64,000 nt of DNA from Cytophagales bacterium (GTDB taxonomy: Bacteria; Bacteroidota; Bacteroidia; Cytophagales; UBA9547): contig JAAFIH010000001.1 of assembly GCA_013297755.1 (NCBI GenBank), positions 1-64,000 on the forward strand, given 5' to 3'. A program made the translations under genes and the position numbers. The notes below the pieces were generated by a model. That model saw nothing but the letters and a program-made list of their open reading frames with translations. It searched no databases and was not told the origin of the DNA. Positions 53,923 through 63,319 of the stretch are shown in pieces. Positions within the stretch are counted from its first letter, which is position 1; every line of letters starts with the position of its first letter.

Positions 53923-54855
53923 TTAATAGTGCAAAAATCCTTTAGTTTGTAATTTTATTTTATAAACACTCCTAGGTGTAGTTACATACAAGTAGTCTAA
54001 GTTTGTGCCACCCCAAGCCAAATTGCTTGGATTTTCGGGTACTACAATAGTGCCAAGAAGTGTACCATTTGGATTAAAAATGACAATTCCATTATTTCCT
54101 GTGGCATATATGTATCCATTAATATCTACTTTGATTCCATCTGGGTTGCCAGTTATTTTATCAGATTGATAAAATATTTTAGATGATATTACATTGCCGT
54201 TTGCGTCCAGATGGTAGACTTTCCATAACCAATTAAATTCTGATTGAGCCACATACAATTTTGTTTCATCAGGCGATAGGCATATTCCATTGGCTCTTAT
54301 CAATGTTGAATCTATCAAAGTACATTTATGGTGATTGAAAAAATATACGCCTGTAAATGAAATTTGGCGAGGAGTATCTTTAAAAAATTGATAATGCCCA
54401 TAAGGTGGATCTGTAAAATACAGAGAACCATCTTTTCGCATCACTACATCGTTGGGGCTGTTGAAAGATTTATCTTCGTATTTTGAAACTATGGTATGCA
54501 ATTTGCCATGTTTCAATCTAGCAACTCTTTTATTGAACTGGTCGCACACCACCAAGTGTTTGTTTCTATCAAAAGTAAGCCCATTTGAGTTACCAGAAGG
54601 AATCAAAAAAGTGCTTTTTTCGCCCATTTCTGTAATTTTAAAAATTGTATTTGCGGGTATATCACTATAATAAAGGCATTTATTATCGACATCCCAAACG
54701 GGACCTTCATTAAATTTATGACCAGTTGTAACAAAAATAACCTCTGTTTCTTTTGGAACTATGCTAAAAAATTCATCACTCTCTGGAATTAAAAACGATT
54801 GACAAAAAACAAGTAATGGTGTAATAATAAGTGATTTCAGAAAAATAGACTTCAT
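53923..54855 (-). CDS. SMP-30/gluconolactonase/LRE family protein
   Basis: 310 residues. A signal peptide (FLKSLIITPLLVFCQSFL) precedes a six-bladed propeller of the SMP-30 family: GHKFNEGPVWDVDNKCLYYSDIPANTIFKI, GNSNGLTFDRNKHLVVCDQF, NSPNDVVMRKDGSLYFTDPPYG, RANGICLSPDETKLYVA, GNPDGIKVDINGYIYATG. The metal-site residues (Glu of FNEGP, Asn of SPNDV, Asp of NPDGI) are present. Family members hydrolyse sugar lactones such as gluconolactone with a divalent metal. Substrate unknown. Sits downstream of the inositol monophosphatase gene. Confidence 0.92.
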   Translation of the reverse strand: MKSIFLKSLIITPLLVFCQSFLIPESDEFFSIVPKETEVIFVTTGHKFNEGPVWDVDNKCLYYSDIPANTIFKITEMGEKSTFLIPSGNSNGLTFDRNKHLVVCDQFNKRVARLKHGKLHTIVSKYEDKSFNSPNDVVMRKDGSLYFTDPPYGHYQFFKDTPRQISFTGVYFFNHHKCTLIDSTLIRANGICLSPDETKLYVAQSEFNWLWKVYHLDANGNVISSKIFYQSDKITGNPDGIKVDINGYIYATGNNGIVIFNPNGTLLGTIVVPENPSNLAWGGTNLDYLYVTTPRSVYKIKLQTKGFLHY

Positions 54856-54910
54856 TGATTGGGTTGTAAATTAAATTTAATAAAAAAGAGACATTTTTAA
54901 AGTACAAAAA

Positions 54911-55714
54911 CTAACTATACCATTCAGATTGTACTATTTTCTGAAATTCTTGGTGTATATCGCCACCACAACTTGCTACAATATTTCGGCCAAAAATATA
55001 ATCGTTTCCACCTCTAAAGTCAGTAACTTTGCCACCTGCTTCTTGCAAAATAATACAACCAGCTGCTATGTCATAAGAATTGATATTGTATTCAAAATAG
55101 CCATCAAATCTGCCAGCGGCCACCCAAGCCATATCTATGGCTGCCGAGCCACACCTTCGCAAACCGTGAGAGTTTTTCATTAATTTTTTTAAAATGTTGA
55201 TGTAAGCATCTAGTTTTTCAAAATCATAAAAGGGTATTCCTGTTGCAATCATACATTTAGACAACGATGGTGGTTCTGACACATAAATTTTGGTATCGTT
55301 GCACCAAGCCCCTCCGCCTTTGAATCCATAAAAACATTCATCTCTGTTGGGGTCTAAAACTACACCTGCTACCATTTTTCCTTCTCTCATCAAGCCTACG
55401 CTACATGAATAAATGGGTACTTTGTGCATAAAATTATTGGTACCATCCAACGGATCGATAATCCACATCAAATCTTTTGTTTCTTGCAGTACAGTTTCTT
55501 CTTCTGTAATAAACCCAGCTTCTGGCACTAATTTTGAAAGTGCATCTACTAATAATTTTTCGGTTTCTTTGTCTACATAAGACACCATGTTGCTTTCGTG
55601 GCCTTTGAACTCAATTTTGGATTTATCAAAATTTCTTACCTCTTGTTGGATAAATTTACCAGCATCGTCTACAATAGATGCCATTTTGAGCGTAATTTTT
55701 TGTAAGTTTATCAT
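54911..55714 (-). CDS. Inositol monophosphatase family protein
   Basis: 267 residues. The metal-binding motifs of the IMPase/SuhB superfamily are intact: GFITEEE (Glu71-Glu73 region), IDPLDGTNNF (Asp87, Asp90) and a WVAAGRFDGYFE plus YDIAAGCIILQEAGG block. It probably hydrolyses inositol 1-phosphate or a related sugar phosphate, and may act on 3'-phosphoadenosine 5'-phosphate like CysQ. The start codon overlaps the lnt stop by 4 bp (ATGA type), so the two are cotranscribed and translationally coupled, with lnt upstream. Confidence 0.93.
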   Translation of the reverse strand: MINLQKITLKMASIVDDAGKFIQQEVRNFDKSKIEFKGHESNMVSYVDKETEKLLVDALSKLVPEAGFITEEETVLQETKDLMWIIDPLDGTNNFMHKVPIYSCSVGLMREGKMVAGVVLDPNRDECFYGFKGGGAWCNDTKIYVSEPPSLSKCMIATGIPFYDFEKLDAYINILKKLMKNSHGLRRCGSAAIDMAWVAAGRFDGYFEYNINSYDIAAGCIILQEAGGKVTDFRGGNDYIFGRNIVASCGGDIHQEFQKIVQSEWYS

Positions 55715-57333
55715 TTAATAAATATTTTAAAAAACATAGCTATTATGATTGAAATAAAAGAGGCAAAAACACAATAATATCCAATATAATCACCATAGCT
55801 TACGTAAAAAGAAATAGATTTGTTTGTAAAAATTTTTTCTTTTCTTACATCTTGTTGAGCATAATTGGTACGTTCACTAAAATCGCCTTTTTGGTCTACA
55901 AAACAAGATATACCAGTATTGGCAGCTCTAGCAATGGGCCTACGTGTTTCTATGGCTCTTAATCTTGAGAATGCTAGGTGTTGTGTATGGCCAGGAGTGT
56001 TGCCCCACCAACCATCGTTGGTTATGATGGCCAAAAATTGAGCCCCATTTTGTACATATTTACTCACAAATTCTCCAAATATGGATTCATAGCATATAAT
56101 TGGTGCTACACTGACTCTTGATTTATTCACAAAATTTAATCTTTCAGGTTGAGTACCCAAACTACCAGGTATAAACCCCAAATCTCCTGCCAACACGTTC
56201 AAATATTTTGTTAATACAGGAAATGGCATACACTCCACCCCAGGCACAAGTTTGGATTTGTGATAAAATTGTAACTTATTTTTATTTTCAATACATACTG
56301 CTGTATTAAAATAATCATACCAGCCCAAACCCTCTTGATACCTAGAGGTAGTAAGTTTATCAAATTCTTTCATATAAATCTTGTATGTATCAGCCCCTGT
56401 GATAAGAGTGGCGTTGGGATATTTGGCCAAAAAATCTTTTATTCTAAAAATCTCTGGTTGGGTGCTCATTAAATCTTCGTCATACCCTTGAGGAATGGAG
56501 GTTTCTGGCCAAAATACAAATTCGGTATTTTCAGTCATTTTTTGTTTCGATAAATCCATCATTCTATCCAATTGTACATTGTAAGGAATAAATTTAGAAG
56601 TACCACTAAATTTCTCTTCAAAAGGGTCAATGTTGGGCTGTACTACTACTACTTCAATGGATTTTTCTTTATTATCATAAGTAAAATAAGTTACCAAACT
56701 TACTAGCATTGGCAAAATAAAAGCTACAAATAATATTACTTTTCTTTTAAAATTATTTCTTATTAATAATCTGTAAATCAAGATGTTAATTAATAAAACC
56801 CAGCATGTACCACCCAAAGCACCAGTGGTTTCGTACCATTGCACCAAATAATGTGCATGACCAAAGCTGTTTCCCAAATTGAGCCACGGCCAAGTAAGAT
56901 CCCACTGCATGTGCAAATACTCAAAACTAATCCAAAAAAATATAAATATTACAAATTTAAAAGATCTTAATAAATAGATAAACTTTTTAATATTGATTAA
57001 AAAACGTGTAAGAATGACAGGGATACACATCAATAAACTGTTCAGAACGAAAGCCAAAATAGCCCCAATCCAAGTACTATTGACTACCCACCAAGTAACT
57101 AAAATATTCCAAACCAAAAACATGATATAAGAATAAAAAAATAACTTTTTATTACTTAATTCCTTTGAGTCAAAAAGACAAAGTAGAGGTACAAATCCAA
57201 TAAAAGTAAAAATAGGATGAACATACCAACCCAAGGAAAGTACAATTGAAGCCATCAAAACTGATAGCAGTGGGTTGGATTGTACTTTTGTAATAAAAGA
57301 TTGCAAATTTTTGAAAATATAATAGTTATGCAA
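55711..57333 (-). CDS. lnt: Apolipoprotein N-acyltransferase
   Basis: 540 residues. An N-terminal set of about six membrane helices is followed by a carbon-nitrogen hydrolase domain. The catalytic triad appears as Glu in FWPETSIPQ, Lys in YHKSKLVPGVECMPF, and nucleophile Cys in APIICYESIFGEF (about residue 413). The enzyme adds the third acyl chain to lipoproteins in the inner membrane. Consistent with this, the window encodes at least one clear lipoprotein. It overlaps the downstream phosphatase gene by 4 bp. Confidence 0.95.
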   Translation of the reverse strand: MHNYYIFKNLQSFITKVQSNPLLSVLMASIVLSLGWYVHPIFTFIGFVPLLCLFDSKELSNKKLFFYSYIMFLVWNILVTWWVVNSTWIGAILAFVLNSLLMCIPVILTRFLINIKKFIYLLRSFKFVIFIFFWISFEYLHMQWDLTWPWLNLGNSFGHAHYLVQWYETTGALGGTCWVLLINILIYRLLIRNNFKRKVILFVAFILPMLVSLVTYFTYDNKEKSIEVVVVQPNIDPFEEKFSGTSKFIPYNVQLDRMMDLSKQKMTENTEFVFWPETSIPQGYDEDLMSTQPEIFRIKDFLAKYPNATLITGADTYKIYMKEFDKLTTSRYQEGLGWYDYFNTAVCIENKNKLQFYHKSKLVPGVECMPFPVLTKYLNVLAGDLGFIPGSLGTQPERLNFVNKSRVSVAPIICYESIFGEFVSKYVQNGAQFLAIITNDGWWGNTPGHTQHLAFSRLRAIETRRPIARAANTGISCFVDQKGDFSERTNYAQQDVRKEKIFTNKSISFYVSYGDYIGYYCVFASFISIIIAMFFKIFIK

Positions 57334-57601
57334 TTTTAATTATTTTAATTGAATAAGTATTTTTTTTGTTTGATTTTTATAAAAAACAAATTTTTTTGTC
57401 GCTAAAATGTCATTCATTAGTTGATTTATGGGAACTTATAAAAAACCTAATTCCTATAAAGCCCTCCCTCTTGGATTCTGTGGCATCGTAACAGAAATTG
57501 GTTTGGGAGGGGTTTTTGAAATTAAATTATGGGTTTTTAGAAGTTCCCTTATTGTATTTGAAATTATTGATTTATTCAATTACATTTGTTCAATCAAATC
57601 A

Positions 57602-58591
57602 ATGTTGCAACTTATGGTGTTATTTTTTCAGATATTATTACGAATTTTGCTTGGTGGATTATTTATATTTTCGGCCTATACTAAATTATTTCCTGTCGAA
57701 TATTTTGAATATTTTTTATACAAACATGGTTTTAGTTTTTTTTGGGTACAATGGTTTGCTCGTATCATTATTTGGTTGGAGTTTTTCTTAGGTTTTGGTT
57801 TTATTTTTATATCCAATATCAAAAAAATAATCATTCCTATCGCCTTCATTTTATTGAGCTTGTTTTGCATTCAGTTAATATATACCCTTATTTTTGTGGG
57901 CAATACAGATGATTGTGGCTGTTTTGGTAGCTACATGCAATTTACTCCACTTCAGGCTTTGATAAAAAACATCATTAGTCTTGTAGCTATTTTATACTTA
58001 TTTGTTTATAAAAATATAGAATATAAATATTATAATATTACTAAATCATTTAATAATATTTTACATTTATATTTGAAAAAAAATACTCAAATATTGATTT
58101 ACATATTGATTATAATCACACCGATTTCTTACATTTTATACATTTCGCCACCTGTAGCATTTTTTATTTTTGACAAAAAAGAATACGAACTGGAAGACAA
58201 AAATTTGAAAGTTTCATTGTTGTATGAAAGCGAAAAATTTGAAAAACCTAAAATTGATTTCTCAAAAGGCAAGTATGTGATAGCTTTTTTGAGTTTAACT
58301 TGTCCTCATTGCAAAATAGCTGCTTTGAAACTCCATGCTCTAAAATTCAAAAATCCTACTTTTCCAGTGTATATGATCCTAAATGGCGAAACACAAGATT
58401 TGAAACCTTTTTTGGACGAATCCAAGTCTACAAATGTGCCATTTACAAGACTAAATGAGCCTGGTTTTATAGAAATAACCCAATATGTAGTGCCTACTAT
58501 TTTACTGATCAATGATGGCAAAATTGAAAAAAAACTGTCCTATAAGTATTTAGATGATGTATTGATTTCAGAATGGCTTTTGAAAAATTGA
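57602..58591 (+). CDS. MauE/DoxX-like membrane protein with C-terminal thioredoxin-like domain
   Basis: 329 residues from the ATG at 57,602, which directly precedes the first membrane helix (LQLMVLFFQILLRILLGGLF). An ATG at 57,428 would add 58 residues of doubtful, non-conserved sequence over a repeat-like region, so it is not used. Four helices form the MauE/DoxX-like domain, with a conserved DDCGCFGSYM. A linker helix is followed by a thioredoxin-like domain with the redox pair in LTCPHCKIAALKL and a cis-Pro-like VVPTILLIN. Related to the BT_3928-type family of Bacteroidota, thought to take part in periplasmic redox. Divergent from lnt. Confidence 0.86.
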   Translation: MLQLMVLFFQILLRILLGGLFIFSAYTKLFPVEYFEYFLYKHGFSFFWVQWFARIIIWLEFFLGFGFIFISNIKKIIIPIAFILLSLFCIQLIYTLIFVGNTDDCGCFGSYMQFTPLQALIKNIISLVAILYLFVYKNIEYKYYNITKSFNNILHLYLKKNTQILIYILIIITPISYILYISPPVAFFIFDKKEYELEDKNLKVSLLYESEKFEKPKIDFSKGKYVIAFLSLTCPHCKIAALKLHALKFKNPTFPVYMILNGETQDLKPFLDESKSTNVPFTRLNEPGFIEITQYVVPTILLINDGKIEKKLSYKYLDDVLISEWLLKN

Positions 58592-58686
58592 TAAATTATA
58601 AGTTTTTTAAAACTGAAATATAGGGCATTTCTAAAAGAAATACCCCACATTTTCAATCAAAATTATTTGGATAGACTTCTACCAAA

Positions 58687-59061
58687 TTATTTTTGCGAAT
58701 GAAGACCTATCGTATTTCCCTCGCTGTCAATAAAAATAGAGATATACCCAAATTCACCAATGTTGGTTTTAGGTTGTAATACTTTGCCCCCTGCTTTTTC
58801 AATTCTTTTTTCTTGAGTTATACAATCTTCTGTTTCAAAATAGACGATTGTAGCGTTTGGATGAGGTATCATGTCTTTTTTTTCGACTAAAGCTCCCGAA
58901 ATATTTGGACTTTCGTGGTAAAAAGGAAAAAAAGACTGCCTGCCCCACTCCATTGGCAAATCTGTAAATTGAACATCGAAAACGGATTCATAAAATTTTT
59001 TTGCTCTGTCGATATTGGCTACCTGAATATCAAACCAACACACTGGATTTTGATGGGTCAT
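58687..59061 (-). CDS. VOC family protein (glyoxalase/bleomycin-resistance fold)
   Basis: 124 residues. The two beta-alpha-beta-beta-beta modules are seen from CWFDIQVANIDRAKKFYESVF through GYISIFIDSEGNTIGLHSQ. The Asp and Glu/His positions of a metal site are plausible but not diagnostic. VOC proteins include dioxygenases, glyoxalases and antibiotic-binding proteins, so the activity is not named. It lies just downstream of the AraC-type gene on the same strand, with 94 bp between, and may be its target. Confidence 0.9.
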   Translation of the reverse strand: MTHQNPVCWFDIQVANIDRAKKFYESVFDVQFTDLPMEWGRQSFFPFYHESPNISGALVEKKDMIPHPNATIVYFETEDCITQEKRIEKAGGKVLQPKTNIGEFGYISIFIDSEGNTIGLHSQK

Positions 59062-59155
59062 TTTTTTACATTTATTGTTTATTGCAAAATTGCGTTACAA
59101 AAATAAATCATCACAATAAGGTAAAATTGTAAAAATGGGACATATATATATATCA

Positions 59156-59965
59156 TTATTTATCAAAAATTAAAGACATTTTTAAATCATCTCCATAAAA
59201 TTCTTTTGGGGTGAGTCCTGTAAATTCTTTGAAATCTTTTATGAAATGGGCTTGGTCGAAATATTCGTTTTCATAGGCTAAATCAGTAAGACTTGTTACT
59301 TTTTTTGATAATAATTTTTTCAAAGTAGCTTGTATTCTTATGGTTTTTGAGAGTTGTTTGGGGCTTAACCCAATGGATTCTGTAAATTTTCTACATAATT
59401 GTCTTCTGTCGATTTTAGTTTTATGAGAAAGTTCATTTACAGAAAAAAGACCTTTTGAGTCTAAAATAGTATCAATGGTTGATTTTACAACATTATCTAT
59501 TGCTTTTTTATTTGACAATCGTTTTAATAAAAAAGATTCGACTAGGCTTATCCTTTCAAATGTAGATTTTGAATGTAATATTAAATTGCCTAATTTTTGG
59601 CCATCAGCTCCAAAAAGTCTATCTAAAGGCACTGCTGTATTTTCCATTTCTTTGATAGGTATGGTGGAAAAAGGCAAAAAACCATTGGGATGAAATCTTA
59701 CAACAAATGAGCCAGTATGTCCGAGGGGTTCTACAATATAAGGTTGGGTCAGTTGCCCAATCAAAAAACATTTTGGAAGTATTATGCTATCGCCATTTTT
59801 GGGATGATGCCTGTATGTATCTGCATAATGAAAAATAAGTTTCATTGTGCCATCAGGAACTATGGTATTCATCAAAGGGGTAGTTTCTTTACTGCCTTCT
59901 AAATTCCAATAACACATCACAAAAGCTGACAAATCTTGCGATGAATCAAATATTTGTGGTTTCAT
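59156..59965 (-). CDS. AraC family transcriptional regulator (DUF6597-type N-terminus)
   Basis: 269 residues. The N-terminal half (SAFVMCYWNLEG, IVPDGTMKLIFHY, FLIGQLTQPYIVEPLGHTGSFVVRFHPNGFLPF) matches the DUF6597-like sensor domain common in Bacteroidota. The C-terminal half holds two helix-turn-helix motifs (FSVNELSHKTKIDRRQLCRKF and SLTDLAYENEYFDQAHFIKDF) and ends TGLTPKEFY, the AraC signature. Ligand unknown. Upstream of the VOC gene on the same strand. Confidence 0.94.
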   Translation of the reverse strand: MKPQIFDSSQDLSAFVMCYWNLEGSKETTPLMNTIVPDGTMKLIFHYADTYRHHPKNGDSIILPKCFLIGQLTQPYIVEPLGHTGSFVVRFHPNGFLPFSTIPIKEMENTAVPLDRLFGADGQKLGNLILHSKSTFERISLVESFLLKRLSNKKAIDNVVKSTIDTILDSKGLFSVNELSHKTKIDRRQLCRKFTESIGLSPKQLSKTIRIQATLKKLLSKKVTSLTDLAYENEYFDQAHFIKDFKEFTGLTPKEFYGDDLKMSLIFDK

Positions 59966-60580
59966 GTAAATACATTTTATATATTTAAAGGAATAAATTT
60001 TATATTATATTGAACCGAAAAAAAAATATTACAATTTTATTTTAAACCCCTCTTTTAATTTCTCCCCAAGTGGAAAAAAAAATATAGGTATGTAATTTTA
60101 ATTTTTCGGTTTGATATAAATCAAGAAATTGATGTTTTAAAACATTTTACTTTCAACCCCTTTTATGTTTCGCAGTACAAGTGCTTTTAAGATATTTTAA
60201 AAATAAATACCTGTTTTTTTTAAAATAAATACCTGTTTTTTAAAGCACCAACCCAACCCAATTTTACCAGGGCAAACGCATTTAAGATATTTTAAATAAA
60301 ATTACCTATTATTTTAATAACCCCACCCTAAATCCCTCCCCAAAGGGAGGGACTTTAGATTCAACTATTTAAAAAATATTCTTTTTTAGTAATATTTTAC
60401 TATTTTTTATTCTATAATATTTTTAAATACGTTTGCCCTGCAATTTTACAACACCACATTCCTAACTCAAAACTTTCGTTTTGGTCTGATTCCACAGAAT
60501 CCAAAAGGCTGGGAATTTTGATACTATTTCTAAAAATATTACTTTTAAAGTAATATTTAATATTATAACTTATATTATTT
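59966..60580. repeat. Repeat-rich intergenic region, 615 bp
   Basis: No gene is visible. The 18-mer AATAAATACCTGTTTTTT occurs at 60,202-60,219 and 60,224-60,241. The longer segment GCTTTTAAGATATTTTA is echoed as GCATTTAAGATATTTTA about 95 bp later. CAGGGCAAACGCATTTA near 60,269 is matched in inverted form by TAAATACGTTTGCCCTG near 60,425. A small hairpin CCCTCCCCAAAGGGAGGG lies at 60,334-60,351. Confidence 0.75.
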
Positions 60581-62020
60581 TTAAATGCTTTTGCTCTGAG
60601 CCTTTTTCTGAAACTTTGATTTAATTTTATCTATCATTATATGAAAATAATCGGTTTCAAGCACTCTTGAGTCGTTTTTGGCTTGTCTCAAAAAAAACAA
60701 ACCTATGGGTAAATATATAAGATTGGCAAGCCACATCCCAAAAACAATATTTACAAAACCTTGCTTAGACCATTTTTCAAAAACGATTAATAATACATAA
60801 TAAGTAATAAAAAAACAAATCCCTATCAAAACTGGAACTCCCAAACCCCCTTTTTTGATAATAGAACCTAAAGGAGCACCCACCAAAAACATAACAAAAC
60901 AAGCCAATGAGATTGTAAATTTACGCAAACGCTCAATCATACTGGCATTGTAATCTAATTTATAAAAATCTTGTCTTTCTTTTTGAGATGCAATAAAAGA
61001 TTTGATACTTCTGGCATGGTTGGTGGCTTGTTCTAAAATACTTTTTTTCATGATAGTATCTACCAAATAGGCTGGTTGCCGCAATTTCATTTCTGGGTTT
61101 AGTTTATATTGAGTAGAATCAACATATAAATTATGGCTATAAAATGGTCTTACACCAATCAGTGCTTGTTTAGAAACGGTATCTATTTGCTTACTTATCG
61201 AATCAGCATCATGTTTCAACTCACTCACATTGCGCATAATTTTATTTTGCTTAAACAAGTCTTCTTGGGTTCGTTGTAAGCCAAACGATTCTAAATTAAA
61301 AATAATTTGACTGGTAGAATACTTATTTCTTACAAACTGTTGTTTATTAATATTCTGATTTTCAACCATTTCAGAGCAAGATGTGCCTTCAAATAATTTC
61401 ATTACCAAGTATCTATCATCCATGATTGTATACATTTGTGCTGAATCGGCCACTACTACTTCTATATTTCCACGTCCTTGTGTGTGATTATAAATGATTA
61501 CGTTTCTCATGGCACGACCTTCGTCTGTTTTTTCGCCAATTTTGATACTATACCCAGGAATACCATTATAAAAAGCACCTTCTTTAAAATCTAAAGTTGG
61601 TTTTTTTTGGCGTGCATCATACAACAAACTAAATGCTTTAAGATTGGCATATGGTACTACATTATTATTTAAAAAAAACGATGCTACACACAAAATCAAT
61701 GCAATAACTCCCACTGGCACCAAAATTCTAATCAAAGAAATACCAGCACTTTTGATGGCTGATAGCTCAAAATGTTCGCCAAGATTGCCATAACTCATCA
61801 AGCATCCAATCAAAATGGCCAAAGGAAGTGCATTTGGAGAAACCGAAATAGCAAAAAATAAAATTAATTGTCCAAAAACATCCCATCCCAAGCCTTTGCC
61901 TACCAATTCAGGAAAATATTTGACCAAATATTGAATCAAAAATATAAAAACTACTACCAAAAAAGATAGTATAAAAGGCCCTAAAAATGATTTAATGATT
62001 AATTTATCTATTTTTTTCAC
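60581..62020 (-). CDS. LptF/LptG family permease
   Basis: 479 residues. Membrane helices at the N-terminus (about 10-30, 45-85, 95-120) and C-terminus (370-465) flank a large periplasmic domain, the layout of the YjgP/YjgQ family. MKKIDKLIIKSFLGPFILSFLVVVFIFLIQ is the characteristic opening, and GAPLGSIIKKGGLGVPVLIG the conserved loop before the last helices. It would form, with LptB and a second permease, the transporter that extracts lipopolysaccharide from the inner membrane. Its start is one base from the stop of the START-like gene, so they form one transcript. Confidence 0.93.
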   Translation of the reverse strand: MKKIDKLIIKSFLGPFILSFLVVVFIFLIQYLVKYFPELVGKGLGWDVFGQLILFFAISVSPNALPLAILIGCLMSYGNLGEHFELSAIKSAGISLIRILVPVGVIALILCVASFFLNNNVVPYANLKAFSLLYDARQKKPTLDFKEGAFYNGIPGYSIKIGEKTDEGRAMRNVIIYNHTQGRGNIEVVVADSAQMYTIMDDRYLVMKLFEGTSCSEMVENQNINKQQFVRNKYSTSQIIFNLESFGLQRTQEDLFKQNKIMRNVSELKHDADSISKQIDTVSKQALIGVRPFYSHNLYVDSTQYKLNPEMKLRQPAYLVDTIMKKSILEQATNHARSIKSFIASQKERQDFYKLDYNASMIERLRKFTISLACFVMFLVGAPLGSIIKKGGLGVPVLIGICFFITYYVLLIVFEKWSKQGFVNIVFGMWLANLIYLPIGLFFLRQAKNDSRVLETDYFHIMIDKIKSKFQKKAQSKSI

Positions 62021-62021
62021 C

Positions 62022-62420
62022 TCAGCCGCCTACTTTTTCTTTTAAGTTTCTCATAAAATTGTCCCACATTTCGTTTAGTTCTGCTTCATCGTTCATTTCC
62101 GAAAAATCTGTAATTTTAAAATAAGTAACCCCTGCAAAATCATCAGTTTCGAGATGAAAATCTACATAATTGGGGGTTGTATTATCTGAAATTTCATTTT
62201 TAGGGAAAAATTCAAATTTTACAAACGAGTTTAGTCTATGGGTTTTCAAGACTGCTTTGAGGGGTTCGCCTTGCCAATCAAAATGAAAAACTTGGTTAGA
62301 GTCAATCCAAACTTTGTCTACAAACCAATCGCTAAGCCCGCTTACAGTACTTATATAATGATACAAAATTTTGGCGGTAGCTCTAAATTCATAATCTTTT
62401 GTAAATTTATATTTTGCCAT
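62022..62420 (-). CDS. START-like (SRPBCC-type) small protein
   Basis: 132 residues. MAKYKFTKDYEFRATAKILYHYISTVSGLSDWFVDKV is the typical opening of the Bacteroidota START-like family, related to the AHSA1/SRPBCC helix-grip fold that encloses hydrophobic ligands. FHFDWQGEPLKAVL and YFKITDFSEMNDEAELNEMW follow. It precedes the LptF/G gene on the same strand, separated by one base, so a link to lipid or LPS transport is possible but not shown. Confidence 0.88.
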   Translation of the reverse strand: MAKYKFTKDYEFRATAKILYHYISTVSGLSDWFVDKVWIDSNQVFHFDWQGEPLKAVLKTHRLNSFVKFEFFPKNEISDNTTPNYVDFHLETDDFAGVTYFKITDFSEMNDEAELNEMWDNFMRNLKEKVGG

Positions 62421-62883
62421 TGTTGATTTAGTTTAATTTGTTGAAGTAGTAATATTTAAAATTTTTATCAAAGTCAAAATAAATCCAAACATTTAAAAAA
62501 CTCAAATTCATAATAATAACTAAAATAACATTCAAATTTTAATAACTAATAAATAAATTTGAAATAATACACATTTAATTGAGACTAATTAGTAAATGAA
62601 GTATTAAAAACCCTAAATTTATTTTTTAAAACCTCCACCCAAACCCGTTTTACAACCTCAGAACTTAGATTAAAATTTCCCTTTTACGATAATACATAGA
62701 ATACAAAAGGTAAGACTTCAAAGGAATTTAAGTTTTTTAAAATTAAATTTATAGTTCAAAGTGGTTATTATTTTTAAAAATTATTCTTAAATAATATTTT
62801 AAAATACATTACACTACTTACATTTGTGTACCTTAAATAAAATAAAAAGTTTATTTTATTTAAAAATATTTATTGTTAAAAAT
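62421..62883. other. AT-rich spacer, 463 bp
   Basis: No gene, hairpin or promoter pair can be supported. It separates housekeeping genes from the protease cassette on the same strand and is clearly richer in A/T runs than the rest. Confidence 0.5.
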
Positions 62884-63183
62884 TTAAAATATAGTGTTAA
62901 ACTGATTTTTTAATTTTAAGCCTGTGTTAAATGATTCAAATCCATTAATTTTATATTCATTTTGAGTAGGATTATTATTATAAGTATCTAATGTAATTCT
63001 GTGTAAATGACTTTCATTAAAACTTAACAAATTATTTTCTCGTTTTTTTGCAAATCCTTTTTTTACTAAAACATCAAAATCTTTTATAGCTTTTTCATAT
63101 ATTTCTATTATTGAATCATTTTTAAAAGCAAATTCATTTTCTGAAATTATTATTTTTAATTTATTTGAAATGTTGTTTTCCAT
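62884..63183 (-). CDS. Hypothetical protein of the protease cassette (third gene)
   Basis: 99 residues, soluble, with no membrane segment. Starts MENNISNKLKIIISENEFAF, contains a helical IYEKAIKDFDVLVKKGFAKKRENN and ends FNTGLKLKNQFNTIF. I recognise no family. Its ATG follows the stop of the 40-residue gene by one base, so all three genes of the cassette are probably cotranscribed. Confidence 0.65.
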   Translation of the reverse strand: MENNISNKLKIIISENEFAFKNDSIIEIYEKAIKDFDVLVKKGFAKKRENNLLSFNESHLHRITLDTYNNNPTQNEYKINGFESFNTGLKLKNQFNTIF

Positions 63184-63184
63184 T

Positions 63185-63307
63185 TTATATAAATTTCCTT
63201 GTTTGAATAAATATTGAATGTCTATTTGTTGTTACAAAGTCAAAGAATAAATCATAGTACTGTCTAATTAGTTTTCTGTAATCCTCATTGCTAAAGTCTT
63301 CAATCAT
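63185..63307 (-). CDS. 40-residue hypothetical protein of the protease cassette
   Basis: MIEDFSNEDYRKLIRQYYDLFFDFVTTNRHSIFIQTRKFI, read on the minus strand from ATG 63,307-63,305 to the stop at 63,187-63,185. It is acidic at the N-terminus with an aromatic helix in the middle. It starts 12 bp after the protease stop and ends one base before the next gene's ATG. That tight packing, more than its sequence, argues that it is translated. Confidence 0.5.
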   Translation of the reverse strand: MIEDFSNEDYRKLIRQYYDLFFDFVTTNRHSIFIQTRKFI

Positions 63308-63319
63308 CAACCGAATACT

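Noticed and set aside
51208-54855. Polysaccharide utilisation locus around the beta-mannosidase
   Set aside because: No SusC/SusD pair, no hybrid two-component regulator and no other glycoside hydrolase is nearby.
57428-57601. Upstream extension of the MauE-like protein by 58 residues
   Set aside because: The extension is not membrane- or signal-like, covers a repeat-like sequence, and the ATG at 57,602 directly precedes the first helix, as expected for the family.
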